Shown: piece after piece, positions 12,268 to 27,206 of the stretch
How the letters are laid out: each line of letters opens with the position of its first letter
How positions within the stretch are numbered: position 1 is the stretch's first letter
NCBI GenBank assembly: GCA_030737835.1
Contig: CM060853.1
Span: 21,200,895-21,264,894, forward strand
DNA from: Acorus gramineus
Taxonomy: Eukaryota > Streptophyta > Magnoliopsida > Acorales > Acoraceae
Length of the DNA stretch: 64,000 bases
Direction: 5' to 3'
The notes under the pieces: model-generated
What the model was told of the DNA's origin: nothing
Database searches by the model: none
What the model saw: the letters and a program-made list of their open reading frames with translations, nothing else
Program-made: the position numbers and the translations under genes

Positions 12268-12599
12268 AGAATCTCTTTGCCTTGGGAGACTTTCCACACG
12301 AATGACGTGGTTAATTTATTTTATATCTTTATGTTGTATCTTGTTTTGCCAAGTCAAATTGTAGGATGAATGGAATAAGAATGAGAGTTTGACTGAGTTG
12401 TAATGGGGTAAGATCAAATCTTAATTGAATGATTTAATTAACAGACTATGTGGATGTGGATATTTGAATCTATTCAAATTTAAGTCATTAGATTTATAAA
12501 TAGGATACATATAATGTCTTCATACTATGAAAGAAATGATATTCCTTAGCTACAACGAAGAAGAGGGCCAGACTACATCTATTTATACTCAGGCCCGGC

Positions 12600-13341
12600 C
12601 CTGGGTGTAGGCCCAGTAGGCAGGTGCCTAGGGCCCCCACCCAGGGAAGGGCCCCCAAACTATACTATCTAATTAATATCATGCATAACCTGTTTTATCA
12701 TTTATGGGCCTTCCTACGAATGATGAATCTGCAAATATATAAGCCTACTACGATTGATGAATCTTGCTATTTTAACTCATCTAGGATTCCAAATGGCAAT
12801 AAAAATTGTAATCAATTCCACCCATGCATAATTAAAATTTTAAAATCTCTTTTTAGAATGTCAATAATCACCCTCTTAAATTAGCCTAACTTTTAATTTT
12901 TTCTCCCCAATCTCTCTCTCTCTTTATCTCAATCTCTCTTCCATAATCTCTCTATCCCTCTCTCTCTCAAGTTTCAACCATTTCAAAATTTAAGAATCAA
13001 AATATAAAGATTTTACAACAAATTCATCTCTATTATAAGGTATGTAGCCCTTTTTTGAATCTAAGTTTCGTGAAATCCGTATTATTCGTAGAAAATTGGA
13101 TTATATGTATGTGCTTGTAATTTATAATTGTTACAAGATGGATTATATATGATAGTTAAGTTATGAAATAAAGTTGATGAGGGTATGTATTTATCTTTTA
13201 TACTCTTTTAGTAGATCAATGACAAATGATAATTTATTGTGTTATATTTAAATAAGATGAATTTTTTTTAGGTGATAGGGCCCCATTTTAAAAGATCGCC
13301 TAAGGCCCCACCCAAATTTTCAAATCTCAGGGCCGGCCCTG
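12600..13341. mobile_element. Non-autonomous hAT-type transposon with CAGGGCCGGCCCTG ends
   Basis: The left end 'caggcccggccctggg' and right end 'gggccggccctg' form terminal inverted repeats of about 14 bp. They are flanked by 8-bp direct repeats with one mismatch: tttatact at 12592-12599 and tatatact at 13342-13349. Subterminal inverted motifs 'gtgcctagggcccc' and 'ggccttaggcgatc' reinforce the pairing. 8-bp target duplications and this end sequence are typical of plant hAT elements. The 742-bp body has CT-rich and AT-rich tracts and no transposase ORF. Confidence 0.85.
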
Positions 13342-13755
13342 TATATACTCCCTTCCTAAAAAGTTATATATTCCTTATTTTGTTTTTATCCCATCCAGTG
13401 GGTCACGTGAATAGCTAGATTTAATTTCATCTTTAGATTCTAATATCATCCAACATGAAGAGTTCAACAAATTTCCAATCATAAACCTCACAAAGGAAAG
13501 TAACATAGTAAAAGACCTAACTTTTTGGGCAGGATCCTTGATCTTCTCCGATGCCCTCCGGCGTTATGAAAAGCTTGCTCCGGACCCTGTTCCTCCCTCA
13601 CCTTCAAAGGCTCATGCTCCTTGTCCTCTAAGGTCCTAAAACCCACCCCCCACCCCTCGGGGAGGATCCATTGACAGTGTTCTTCTGTCTTTGACTAGCA
13701 AGGCTCAATCCTCCCTTGGCAGCCCCTCTTCCTTCTGACCAGGAAGCAACCGCGT

Positions 13756-14336
13756 GTGGCCCTTTCTCTAGATGAACCCCCTGACCGGGCAGCAGCTACC
13801 TTCCTGACCCAGGCCCCTGCACGAGCGCGACAAGGGATCCCTCCAATTCCTACGTCCCGCACCCCTTATGACAAGGGGAAAGCCTCCTTGGCTGGTCCCT
13901 CCCGACCACCTCCTACAATCAAACACCAAGATGCCCTTCCTTCGATGAAACCCCAGGCCAGGTACGCTTCTGAGACTCGCAGTTGGGGTCAACTCTTCCC
14001 TTCTCAGGATAAAACCCCTGCCAATAAGGATCTGGAATTTATTGAACCTGTTTTTGAAAATGGTGAACTTGTGGTCCCTAGTGAAGACTCAGATTTGGCT
14101 GAAACAGATTCCCATTGGGGAAACTCCCTTGTAGGGTATGTAATTGGAAGAAAAAAAACCCATACTACAAACCCTTTATTGACCTTCTGTATCATGTATG
14201 GCAGCCCAAAGGCAATCTCGAGATCCTCATCCAAGGAGGAGGTTTTTTTGTGGCCAGGTTTTCTAATAAGGAGGACATGCAAAAGGTTATTAAAGGGGGT
14301 GGTCCTTGGCTCATCCTTAGGGATTGGGTTAAATGA
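13756..14336 (+). pseudogene. LINE ORF1 remnant with DUF4283-like domain, frameshifted
   Basis: One frame from 13756 encodes a Pro/Ser-rich leader ending in HWGNSLVGYVIGRKK. The continuing match is then in another frame (14115-14336): YYKPFIDLLYHVWQPKG, LEILIQGGGFF, and KVIKGGGPWLILRDW. This pattern (W..SLVGYVIG ... W.P.G.L.I ... GPW) is the DUF4283 domain of plant L1-type LINE ORF1 proteins. The frame change falls in an A8-9 run near 14150. A stop follows at once and no reverse transcriptase is present. It ends in sequence resembling a LINE 3' end (TTC repeats, then A-run near 14573). The true upstream limit is unclear and may lie near 13500. Confidence 0.75.
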
Positions 14337-14580
14337 TCCTTGGAGTGTATAATCCGGCAATCATTAGTTCAAGAGGTGAATTGATGCCTTGTGGATGGGA
14401 TGGGGTTCCCCTTCCATATTGAAGTTCTATCTTCTATGTTTGTCTTTCCTTTCTTTCTTTTATCCTTTTCTGGAGATCCCTCGTGTCCTTTCATTTGAGG
14501 GCATCTTTTATTTTTAATAAGGTTGCACTGCTCTTATACCTTTTTCTTCTTCTTCTTCTTCTTCACACACAAAAAAAAAT
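14337..14580 (+). mobile_element. LINE 3' end with (TTC)n and poly-A
   Basis: Non-coding 3' region of the LINE remnant. 'ctggagatccctcgtgtcc', 'tttgagggcatc' and a TTC repeat at about 14545-14564 are followed by an A-run. A related stretch occurs in intron 4 of the uS5m gene (about 54255-54310). Confidence 0.6.
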
Positions 14581-15365
14581 CTCTGGGTTTTCTAAATAAC
14601 CGTTGACTGCTGGAGATCGAAAATGAGATGCATTTAAAGAGGTCAGAGGTCTAATGACTTCCTTACTTATCTGTCTCTGAGTGTTCTCCCTAGTCCTGGA
14701 CCTCACACATCCAACAACCATGCCAGCTTAGGTTAACACAATTTGTGGATGTCACATGCTTGCAAATGGTGGAGTTTGCATGTGCGATTATCCAAATTTA
14801 TTTATTTGTTTAAAATTGATACCTAAGGGGTTCAATAGACTGTCACTTCTTAGAAGGGTGCTTCTTGTAATGTTTGAGCCACATGTTGTTGTTTTTTTTG
14901 AAGTAAATGATAGGCATTCGGCCAAGCCACATGTTGTTAAATTGCAGTTGTTCCTCCCATGGCTACAATGGATGAGTTCCTGGTGTGTCTCGAATATAGA
15001 CAGATATTGCTTCTTATTTATGCGACAGGGAAGCAAAACAAAAGAAAAAACCGACATGGGAACCGGTGCTACTGAGTGAATGGTCCTTTCAAGTTACAGA
15101 ACATAAGCATGATTATCCTTGATCTGTCTTCCATCTGTATGAAATAAATGAAATGAAATTCTCTAAAACATGGGTGATGTGGAACAAAATGTAATAAGGA
15201 TTAGTTTATAATATGAAGAAAACATACATTGGGCAGTGATCACAGATTCGAGCTTGGGTTATGGTGCTCTCATATTTTTTAGTATTTTTTTATGTGGTCG
15301 CAATAATATATGCACTCATATTCCAGCTTGCTCTGATAAATGATGGTCACTGCTTCTTACTTCAG
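14581..15365. other. Unassigned DNA upstream of the orphan AspRS exon
   Basis: AT-rich sequence with small ORFs that resemble nothing I recognise. The last part reads like an intron: T-rich tract, then 'cttcag' directly before the AspRS exon. No earlier AspRS exon is visible. Confidence 0.5.
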
Positions 15366-15477
15366 ATATCGATTTCTTGATTTGCGTCGTCACCAGATGC
15401 AGTCCAATCTGATGTTGCGACATAGAGTGGTCAAACAAATCCGGCGGTACTTAGAGGATGTTCATGATTTTATAGAG
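15366..15477 (+). pseudogene. Orphan exon of organellar/bacterial-type aspartyl-tRNA synthetase
   Basis: Starting with the R codon split over the acceptor, the 112-nt exon encodes YRFLDLRRHQMQSNLMLRHR followed by VVKQIRRYLEDVHDFIE. This matches the class II core entry of bacterial-type AspRS (RYRYLDLRR...). The exon keeps a CAG acceptor and GTATC donor, and ends in phase 0 exactly where the family continues with the IETPILSRSTPEGA region. No neighbouring exon was found on either side or strand. It is therefore a gene fragment, probably captured by a transposon or left after deletion, and not a functional synthetase. Confidence 0.75.
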
Positions 15478-16418
15478 GTATCATCTGATGAAACTGAGCA
15501 ACCAAGAGCTTCTTCTGTTTCTGTTGTTGTTACATATATAAATTACATTATAGAGGGACTTGGCAATCCTTGGATCAAGCACATTCAATGTCTATATATA
15601 AAAAAAAGTTTTGTTACACCAAACTCTTATTATTAGCCCTACTATTAACCCCACGAAAATGAACACACATGAATGCATTACGAAGGTACATTCACTATTA
15701 ACCCCAAAATGGGGGACTGAAATTCAGTCATAAAAATGGCCCGGCCAACTCATCCATGCTTGCTCTTACATCATATCTGAATTACAGGATTTCAGGTCTA
15801 CTAACTCGATCCTAATAACATCATGGGGAAGAAGCAAGAATACTATATATGCTGATATTTGGGAGAAACAACATGAATTTTTTTTTTTTTTTGAAAATAA
15901 CAGAGACAACAAGATGCCCTGTTATGTTGTGATTCTGCCTTAAGACTCATGAAATAGAATTTACCACACAAAGATCCATCTCATAATAAAATGAAAAAGT
16001 GCAGATATCATATGCCAGACAAACGCACACCAAATATATCCTCACTACTTTATACACCTTGCATTATGAAAAAAATAAACAGCAAAGAAAGCCACATCCA
16101 CTGGAAAATGTCTGGATGGTTTGGGAGGGTGATTTGGTTTAATGAAAACATTGTACCATACAGAAAACAAAAAAGAGATTACTAAAAAGCATGGTTGGAA
16201 CCACACTATGATATTTTGATAGGGATGCAAAAGGAAATTAACTATAAGCCAAAACAAAGGAAAAGAAAGAATCACCGAGGGATTATATAAATCTTGAATC
16301 ATTGTGACGCTTGATAGACTTCATGAGAGCAGAAGGTGACATCCAGACAGGCTCGGAGTAGCTAGTCCTAGTTGCGGTCACAGAAAATCCAAGAGTGATC
16401 CTTTTTCATCGTAATGCT
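15478..16418. other. AspRS fragment flank and probable RABE1 3'UTR
   Basis: 15478 to about 15950 is non-coding with no recognised repeat apart from a T-run near 15880. From about 15960 to 16418 lies the likely 3'UTR and downstream region of the minus-strand RABE1 gene. No other gene seen. Confidence 0.5.
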
Positions 16419-20046
<3,628 letters not shown>

Positions 20047-20920
20047 TTCTCGCTCCCTCCGCGAGCTAAAAAAAAAAATCTTATTTTTTGGGGGCTTTTA
20101 AAACTCGCGATCTCGCATTGATTTGGTTTTGGGAATGTGTTTCTGGTGGACCACCTGACTTGGGTTGCGGATGTCCGTTTGATCAGTGGTTTTCTAGGAT
20201 TTGGACGGTTGAGGAGGGCTGTCGTTGTGGGAGTTGGGTTGACCAGTCAACGGTTAGATATATGTTAGATGCCACATGAAATGAATGTTTGGACCACTGA
20301 CGAAGTGAACTGTCCAAATTATATGCAGTAACGGACATACTATTATCCACGTATCATCTAAAATAATGCATATATTGTTACTATATTATGAAATTTATAG
20401 ACGTACACGTGTATGTTTATTTCATTAGAATGCGTTTTATTTTTTATTAAAACATGTTTTTTTATTAGATATACACATTTAAACAATATTGTTTATATGG
20501 TTGTTTTGCTGAAATTAAACTTGAGTGAATCCATCAATTATATCTCTCCCCCCTCTCGAGATATTATTCAGGGTTGTGCAAGTCTTAGAATTCAAGATTA
20601 ATATGCATCAAGATGGTGGTTTATACAATAAATAAAATCAATAATCTTCATTCATTATTAACTTTGATTTAGAAAGAAAATTCTTTGTTCTTGTGAATCT
20701 AGATTATGGGAAAGAAAAAACATTTGCTTGACATTTTTAGGATGTGATAACAAAAGTAAAATGAGAATGAAAGGTAACTTGTCTTTTAGGCCCCTTTTGG
20801 ATCCCTTGGGGGTGAATTCCGTGATAGGGAATTCGGTGTAATACCACCGCAATTCCAAATATTTTTTTGGTGTTTGCATTTACAGGATCTACACAATGTT
20901 TTTAGACCAAACCATCAAGC
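20047..20920. other. RABE1 promoter side and intergenic DNA
   Basis: The first few hundred bases should hold the RABE1 promoter, but I see no clear TATA box. The rest is AT-rich. Near 20790-20880 a stretch with 'ggccccttttggatccc' and 'gggtgaattccgtgatagg' looks like the end of another small element. No coding signal. Confidence 0.5.
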
Positions 20921-21625
20921 TTATTTGCAAAATTAGCTCCTAAAAATTGAATATTAATAAAACTAATTCAAAGACTAAATATTAGCAAAAACTATATCTG
21001 ATCAACATTATATATAATGCATCCTCTTCTCTTTTTTTTTACCAAAATAAAGGGAGGGGCCATGTATATCCAGCGCCTCTCTTTATATTCCTAATAGAAA
21101 GAACTCTCTTTCACGGAAAAAAAAAAATGTATTGAATCTCTATCTTTGAAATTAAAAAAAATAATTAATAATAGCATCTCAACCATTAAATAAACTTCCA
21201 TTATATTTCTTCACCAAAAACCCATTTCTAAAAATCTTTCATGATTTTCTCTTCTTTGAGATTTCTTTTTTATTTAAAATATGTTTGATTAAGAGAAGAG
21301 AAAATCATTGATGATTTAAGAAAATGGGGCTTCTAATTTGGTGAAGAAATATAATAAAATTTTATGTAATGATTGAGATGTGATTTTTTTTCTTTTTAAA
21401 AAAATTTCAAGGGTGAGATTCAATGCATTTTTTTTTTGTGTAAGGGAGTTCTTTTGATGTATTTTGTTTTTTTTTTAAAAAAAAGAAAGGCGCATATATA
21501 TTTCACCTCTAATTAAAATATAACGTTGATTGGGTCTAGTGTTAATTTTTGTTAATATTCAATTTTTGAGAATAATTTTGCTAATATTTAATTTCAAGGG
21601 GCTAATTTTACAAATTGCTATGAAA
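20921..21625. mobile_element. Foldback element of about 700 bp (long inverted repeat)
   Basis: The left arm (about 20925-21265) and right arm (about 21290-21620) are reverse complements with small gaps. Paired blocks include 'aaaattagctcctaaaaatt' with 'gggctaatttta', 'actaaatattagcaaaaa' with 'ttgctaatatttaa', 'atctctatctttgaaatt' with 'aatttcaagggtgagatt', and 'catgattttctcttctttg' with 'gaagagaaaatcattgatg'. The centre lies near 21275. No ORF. Confidence 0.75.
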
Positions 21626-21698
21626 ATAACACTTCCCTTACGCATTCTTGCTTTTTCAAACACCCATTTATCTGCCACAGTACCAAAACAATCCTTAA

Positions 21699-22133
21699 GC
21701 CCCCGTTTGGAATGGGAATAAGACTTATTTTTGGGTATACATCTATTCCGGCATAAGTGGGGATAAAGTGATTTTGTGTTTGGTTGTGTTTTGAATTATT
21801 CTTATTGGTAAACGTAAGAATAAATATTTTGTTGTTTGAGTAAAATATGAATAAAGTATGGATAAGAATTTATAAAAGATGAAAAAATAATGATAGTTGA
21901 TTTGACAGATAATTTATAAGAAATGATGACAGTTGATTTGATAGTGGGCCCACATATTCTTTGGGTGGAATAACCTAGGATAACTTTAATTCCAGGGGCT
22001 GGTTGGAATTCATATACCACTTTATACTGGTTTATTATGACATATTTTATCCCTGGTTATTCTGTGTTTTCAAACACCGTTTACTCTTTTATCCGAGGTT
22101 ATCCGAGGGCTTATTTTCATTTCAAACGGGGGC
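21699..22133. mobile_element. MITE, 435 bp, with GCCCCCGTTTGGAAT... terminal inverted repeats
   Basis: The left end 'gcccccgtttggaatgggaa' pairs with the right end 'ttcaaacgggggc' over about 24 bp with three mismatches. It is flanked by aatccttaa (21690-21698) and aatctgtaa (22134-22142), a possible 9-bp target duplication with two mismatches. A second copy lies at 61776-62206, and partial copies at about 29110-29460, 40575-40925 and 11520-11725. Shared blocks include 'gatgacagttgatttgatag'. No transposase. Confidence 0.8.
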
Positions 22134-22142
22134 AATCTGTAA

Positions 22143-23782
22143 CATTGGTTTAGGACATGAGTTATGCCCTTCGAGTAGTTTCACTCATCCTCTACTTTAG
22201 TGGTTCATTATGAATATTACACCAAATTAAAACATAAATCATGTGTGATGTTTAAGGTAGGAGAAAATTGTTCTCATTATTAGAACTTTTTGGCCTTTGG
22301 ACCAATCTATATATGGAGCATCATTTTCGTGAAATGGTAATATTTAACCTATCAAGAATCCTAAATCAAATTTAGTGAGAATGGGGGTCTTATGAACCAA
22401 CTTTGGATGAGATTATAATACCGTTAGAATGGATTTTGGATCTTTCAACTTCTTATTTCCAACCAAACAAAAAAAAACTTCAAATTTCCAACCATGGATT
22501 TCTATTCAAATTAAAACTCTAGAAAATCGAGTTCAGGGTGACCTAAAAGTTCTCCAAAAACATAGGTCATTAGGTTGGTTCAAGGAATCATTATTTTTTC
22601 TTTCTTGAGATGTTGATTATTAGAAAGTATATATGTTTTTTTATGTTTCCTGGAAAGCAAATTTAAATAATTGGGTTTAGCTTTCCGCTTAGTTATGAGT
22701 GTTGGAACACGTTTGAAAATTTATTATTATTACAAAAGTAAAACAACTCCAAAAAATCTCCTTCCCCCCTCCCCCCCCCCCATTTAAGGTGCCAAATAAG
22801 GGGAGGACAGGGAGAACATAATTTAAAAAAAATAATTAGTTTAAGGTGAGGTGATGAAAGAATCTAAATTTTTAACACCCAAATAAAACACTAAAATCGA
22901 AAGTAATGATAGCTGAATAAGAAAATACAATCAAATAGAAATTATCTAGGTGATTATCTGTCATTCAATACAAATCTACCCCGTTAAAGACTAGATCGTG
23001 TACTTCAAATAGAATAACTACATTTGCATGTGGAGAATTAGTTGGATCTCCCCCCTATTGGATCCACGGTGGGGAAGTTCCAAAAACACCACCATGGATC
23101 CAAATGTCTTTGACATTTCTGTGTTTCTTTCCTCACACGTAAGCTATTTTGACTTGCATTTAAAAAGCTTAAAAAAGAATGATTTTTCACTGAGCCCTTG
23201 CTTTTTCAAAGGCGGGAGACTTTGACGTGGTCCCAAACAGATTTCTTTTTTGTTTATAAATAAGAAAAAAAAATAACTTGTATTAATTAGATTGAAAAGA
23301 GCACAATGGAATAAATTACAATTTCAATTCTATCCATTCACTTTTCTTACATTTACATCTATATTAGTGAATTAGTTATAATTATTGATCCCAATTCTAC
23401 TCTCTCTAAATCCAAACACAAAAGAGCTTAAAATGTGATTTTTCTTTCTTTTGCCCTTTTCCTATTTTACTTGGGTTACCATAAACAAGATTAGGTTTTT
23501 TTTTCTTTCCTAATTTAACAAAATGAATAAATATTTTTTTTAAATAGGTGAGATTGAACCCAATATGTCATGGTTGCAAATTCTATTTAGGGTTCAAGCC
23601 CCACCAAATCAAGTTAGATTTCAAGGCCTAAATTATTGTCTAATATTAGAATTCGTTGATGCAACGACACTCGATATTAACACCTGAAAAGATACACATT
23701 AAAACATATATTTACATGGTTTTACAATTTACCTACGTTGACAACCCCCAATTTACCTACGTTGTCCAACCAGCCATTTTTA
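22143..23782. other. Intergenic DNA without recognised genes
   Basis: AT-rich, with a poly-C run near 22769-22780. Small ORFs here resemble nothing known. The last 20 bases ('ccaaccagccatttttaa') match 26243-26260; see the foldback element next to it. Confidence 0.5.
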
Positions 23783-25194
23783 AGGAAAATTTCTTAAATT
23801 AACCTTAGATTAATAATTATTTCTATATATGACCATCTCCAATAATTATTTGTAAAAATAACTCTCAACATTATTTTGACTGATTTCACAATTACTTATC
23901 AGTTTCACCATGTGGCTTTTTAAAAGGCAATTTGTTTATATGCCATTAAGGTGTGATTTTTTTTTTTTTTTTGTTTGTTATTTTCTTACTTCTTTTTTTA
24001 ATATCTTTAAGCAATATAACTTTTATTACATAAATCATTTTTCATAAAATTAATGCCCTTTGGATATCGTTGCAATCGTTTATAATGAGATCAATATTGA
24101 ATATATTTAAAAATGATAAATTTAAGATAATTAATTAACATTTATATATTTCTATTAATATTAATTTGATTCGATTAAAATATAATTATATTAATTTATT
24201 GAAATTTTTTATGTAGTTTTTGGTAGATAATATTATTTTAAAATGACAAAGCTCGAGATAGAGTGTTGGGTTGGCTTAGGTATTTACATTTACATGGTCC
24301 TCCAAAATGGAACTGATACAACAAAACTTAGTTGAGATTTTCAAAATTTAATATCCCACTGGAGATATCTCGAATATTCATCTTTTGACCAACTCAATTT
24401 TAATATACCTGTTTAATAGCAATAGTCTTTTCAACTACATATTTTCTAAACCTGTTAAATATTAACATTTGATAATAAATATATAACATATCAAATGTGC
24501 ATTCAATCGTACACATCAACTAATTCCGTAAGCTCAAACAAACCCAAACTTACACGTTCCAAACAATATATTTACATTGTTTATAATTTTTATCACTCAT
24601 TACATATTGACATCAATAACATCATATTTGATTATGTGTATACATTATCAAGAAGTTTCACTAAATTACTTCAATAAAAAAATTCACTAAATAAATGTAA
24701 TGAAATATTAATATTAACTCAAAATGTATAAATGTTTATTAATTATCATTAAATTATAATTTTAAATGTAAACTAAATATATTCAATATTTGTGTTATTT
24801 TAAATGTCTCAATTATATATTTCTAATTGCAAACTAATTTTGAAACAAATGATTTATATATAATAAAAGTTAAGTTGTTTAAAGATATATATAAAGAAAT
24901 AAAGAAAAAATAAACACACCTTAATGGTGTGGGAATAATTATTATTTTTTTAGCTAAACTGTAGGCATGCATCTATTTCAATGATCTCAAAATGGATACA
25001 GTCTAAACGGTGGTGGAGAGAAATTAATGTCCATGTATGCCTTTTAAGGCGTCCAAATTAATGACCGCCTCAAATTGTATGTTGAGATGGCATTGTCAAA
25101 CCGGTCAAAATAAAGTTCAACGTCACTTTTACAAATTATTTTTAAAGATGATCATTTTAAAAATAATTATTAAGGTTAATTGCAACCCAATTTG
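23783..25194. mobile_element. Large foldback element, about 1.4 kb
   Basis: Extended inverted repeat. Left-arm blocks 'ttaaattaaccttagat', 'ataattatttgtaaaaa', 'accttaaggtgt'-like ends and 'aatataacttttattacata' pair with right-arm blocks 'attaaggttaatt', 'tacaaattatttttaaag', 'cacaccttaatggtg' and 'tataataaaagttaagttg'. The loop is about 24260-24690. The boundaries are set by a nearby sequence lacking the insert (26243-26275). No coding capacity. Confidence 0.7.
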
Positions 25195-25610
25195 AATCAA
25201 AGGCAATGCATAAACATGTCATTTGCTCTCCAATCTAGGCCAAATCTCGGACAAGTTGAATAGCTAATTATATCATCATATGTAACAAATATTGGCCAAA
25301 GGAATTGATCCACCTTCGAAATGGCTAACCTTTATTTAATAGAAACAAAGTTCGAAATGAACATTCAAATCTACTAAAAATAAATGTCACATTGTTCCAC
25401 GACTTGATCCAGCAGGGCTTCCACTGCCACTCAGCATGTTAGGCAAAATTTTCTTGGTTTGCATTAAAACATTGATCAATCAATATAAATTGAAGATATA
25501 TAATATATCGAATAGTCTAGACTCCACTGAAGTTTATGACTCGGGAAGCTTTTTCACACACCAAGGAGAATCAGTCTAAAGAATCAGGCAACTATATATA
25601 TTGATTTTTT
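25195..25610. repeat. Segmental duplication, copy 1
   Basis: About 400 bp repeated at about 26260-26745 in the same orientation. Shared blocks include 'gttgaatagctaattatatc', 'cgaaatgaacattcaaatct', 'ttaggcaaaattttcttggt' and 'gaatcagtctaaagaat'. Copy 2 has extra internal sequence near 26615-26670. Confidence 0.85.
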
Positions 25611-25636
25611 TTTTTTTGTTCATATATAAAACAAAA

Positions 25637-25905
25637 GGGAAAAATCCATATAACCCCTTGTAGATGTCTAAAATTCAAATAACACTGTAACATTTCTTAA
25701 AGTCCATGTAATTGTCTGAAAACACATATGGATATCCAAATAGTCCATAAATTAAATTTTCGTTGATAGATTATGATTATTCTACGAATATTTTGTTTGA
25801 TAATCTGGTTGAAAATATAGTATACTAAAAATCTATAATATATTAAAAATGTGAAACATTATCAGTAAATAACGATTTTAACCATCCAGATTGATTCTAT
25901 AAGAG
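25637..25905. mobile_element. Half copy of a palindromic MITE ('AAAAATCCATATAACCCC' family)
   Basis: Matches the left half of the full copies at about 27329-27869 and 34519-35019 ('taaattttcgttg', 'gttgaaaatatagtatacta'). It stops near the palindrome centre, where a TA microsatellite (25911-25930) begins. A CT run at about 25994-26013 follows. Confidence 0.75.
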
Positions 25906-26242
25906 TACTGTATATATATATATATATATAGTAATCAAAATTTACATATCCCTCTCATACTCTCTGCTCAGCCCCCCCCACCCCATACACACTCTCTCTC
26001 TCTCTCTCTCTCTAAACTATCACACATACAACCTTCTTTCTCAAATTAACAATATCTGTTAATTCTAACAAGAAAAAAACTATAAAAAAATATAAGAGTA
26101 CAAAAAGCATCAAAATATATAAACGTAGAAATTGGTTTGGGACATTGTAGGTCTATAAGAAGATGTTTTCTTTTGTTAAGAGTGCACAAGATCTCACACT
26201 AAAATCCAGCATCACAACAACAAGATGATTCATTGTCAAGTG

Positions 26243-26745
26243 TCAACCAGCCATTTTTAATCAAAGACAATGCCTAAACATGTCATTGGCTCTCTATTCT
26301 ACGCTAAATCCCGGATAAGTTGAATAGCTAATTATATCATGATATATAACAGATATTGACCAAAGGAATTGCTCCCCCTTGGAAATGGCTTATCAACCTT
26401 TAATTAATAGAAACAAAGTTCGAAATGAACATTCAAATCTACTAAAAACAATGTGTCACATTGTTCCATTAAAGGTCACCCAATGCAACAACCGCGTGCC
26501 TTAATCCAGCAGGACTTCCACAACCACTCAACTTGTTAGGCAAAATTTTCTTGGTTTGCATTAAAGTTTGATCAATCAAGATATAAATTGAAGACATGAA
26601 ATATATTGAATTGTCTTAGTTCCACAGTTCCACCTAATCACAGCGAAAGACAGAATTGTCTTACCATTGACTCATGACTCCACTGAAGTTTATGACTATG
26701 GAGAATCAGTCTAAAGAATGACATGGAACGCAACTACAATGATCT
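26243..26745. repeat. Segmental duplication, copy 2, with putative empty insertion site
   Basis: Directly repeats 25195-25610. Its first bases 'caaccagccatttttaatca' join the two flanks of the 23783-25194 foldback without the insert. Confidence 0.8.
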
Positions 26746-27206
26746 TTTTTTGTTTATAATATATGTTAAATATAGTACATTTAATGATTCTATTAGTAGT
26801 TTGGCTTAGTCATGTCTGATTAGTTCATATGGAGTCATATGGAAACTGATAATCGGGTTTCCGAGAAATATCACTTTGAAGTTTTATATAATAGATTATT
26901 AACTCGCTAAGTAAAAGCATATGATCAAGTCACGATTTCAATACGGATACATGTGACACTAACAAGACTAAATCCTCATATGAAGTGAAATCATACCAAA
27001 AGTTGTTAGGGGAACTAATTTGATGTGATATGTAATGGCCCTACCCAATTTTGACACACAAAATGTCACCTCCATACTCGATATGATGCTAGTTAGTTGT
27101 ATGGCTTAAAAGAGTGTTAGTGTTAGGTGTCACATATGATCTTCTTGTAAACAAAATTTATAACAGGAGTAGTAATTTGGATGACAGTGAACAAATTTTT
27201 TTTTAA
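26746..27206. other. Intergenic DNA
   Basis: AT-rich sequence between the segmental duplication and the nested MITE pair. Nothing recognised. Confidence 0.5.

Noticed and set aside
13756..14352. Single 198-codon protein
   Set aside because: The frame changes at the A-run near 14150; the rest of the DUF4283 match is in another frame, so it is a broken LINE ORF1 and not a host gene.
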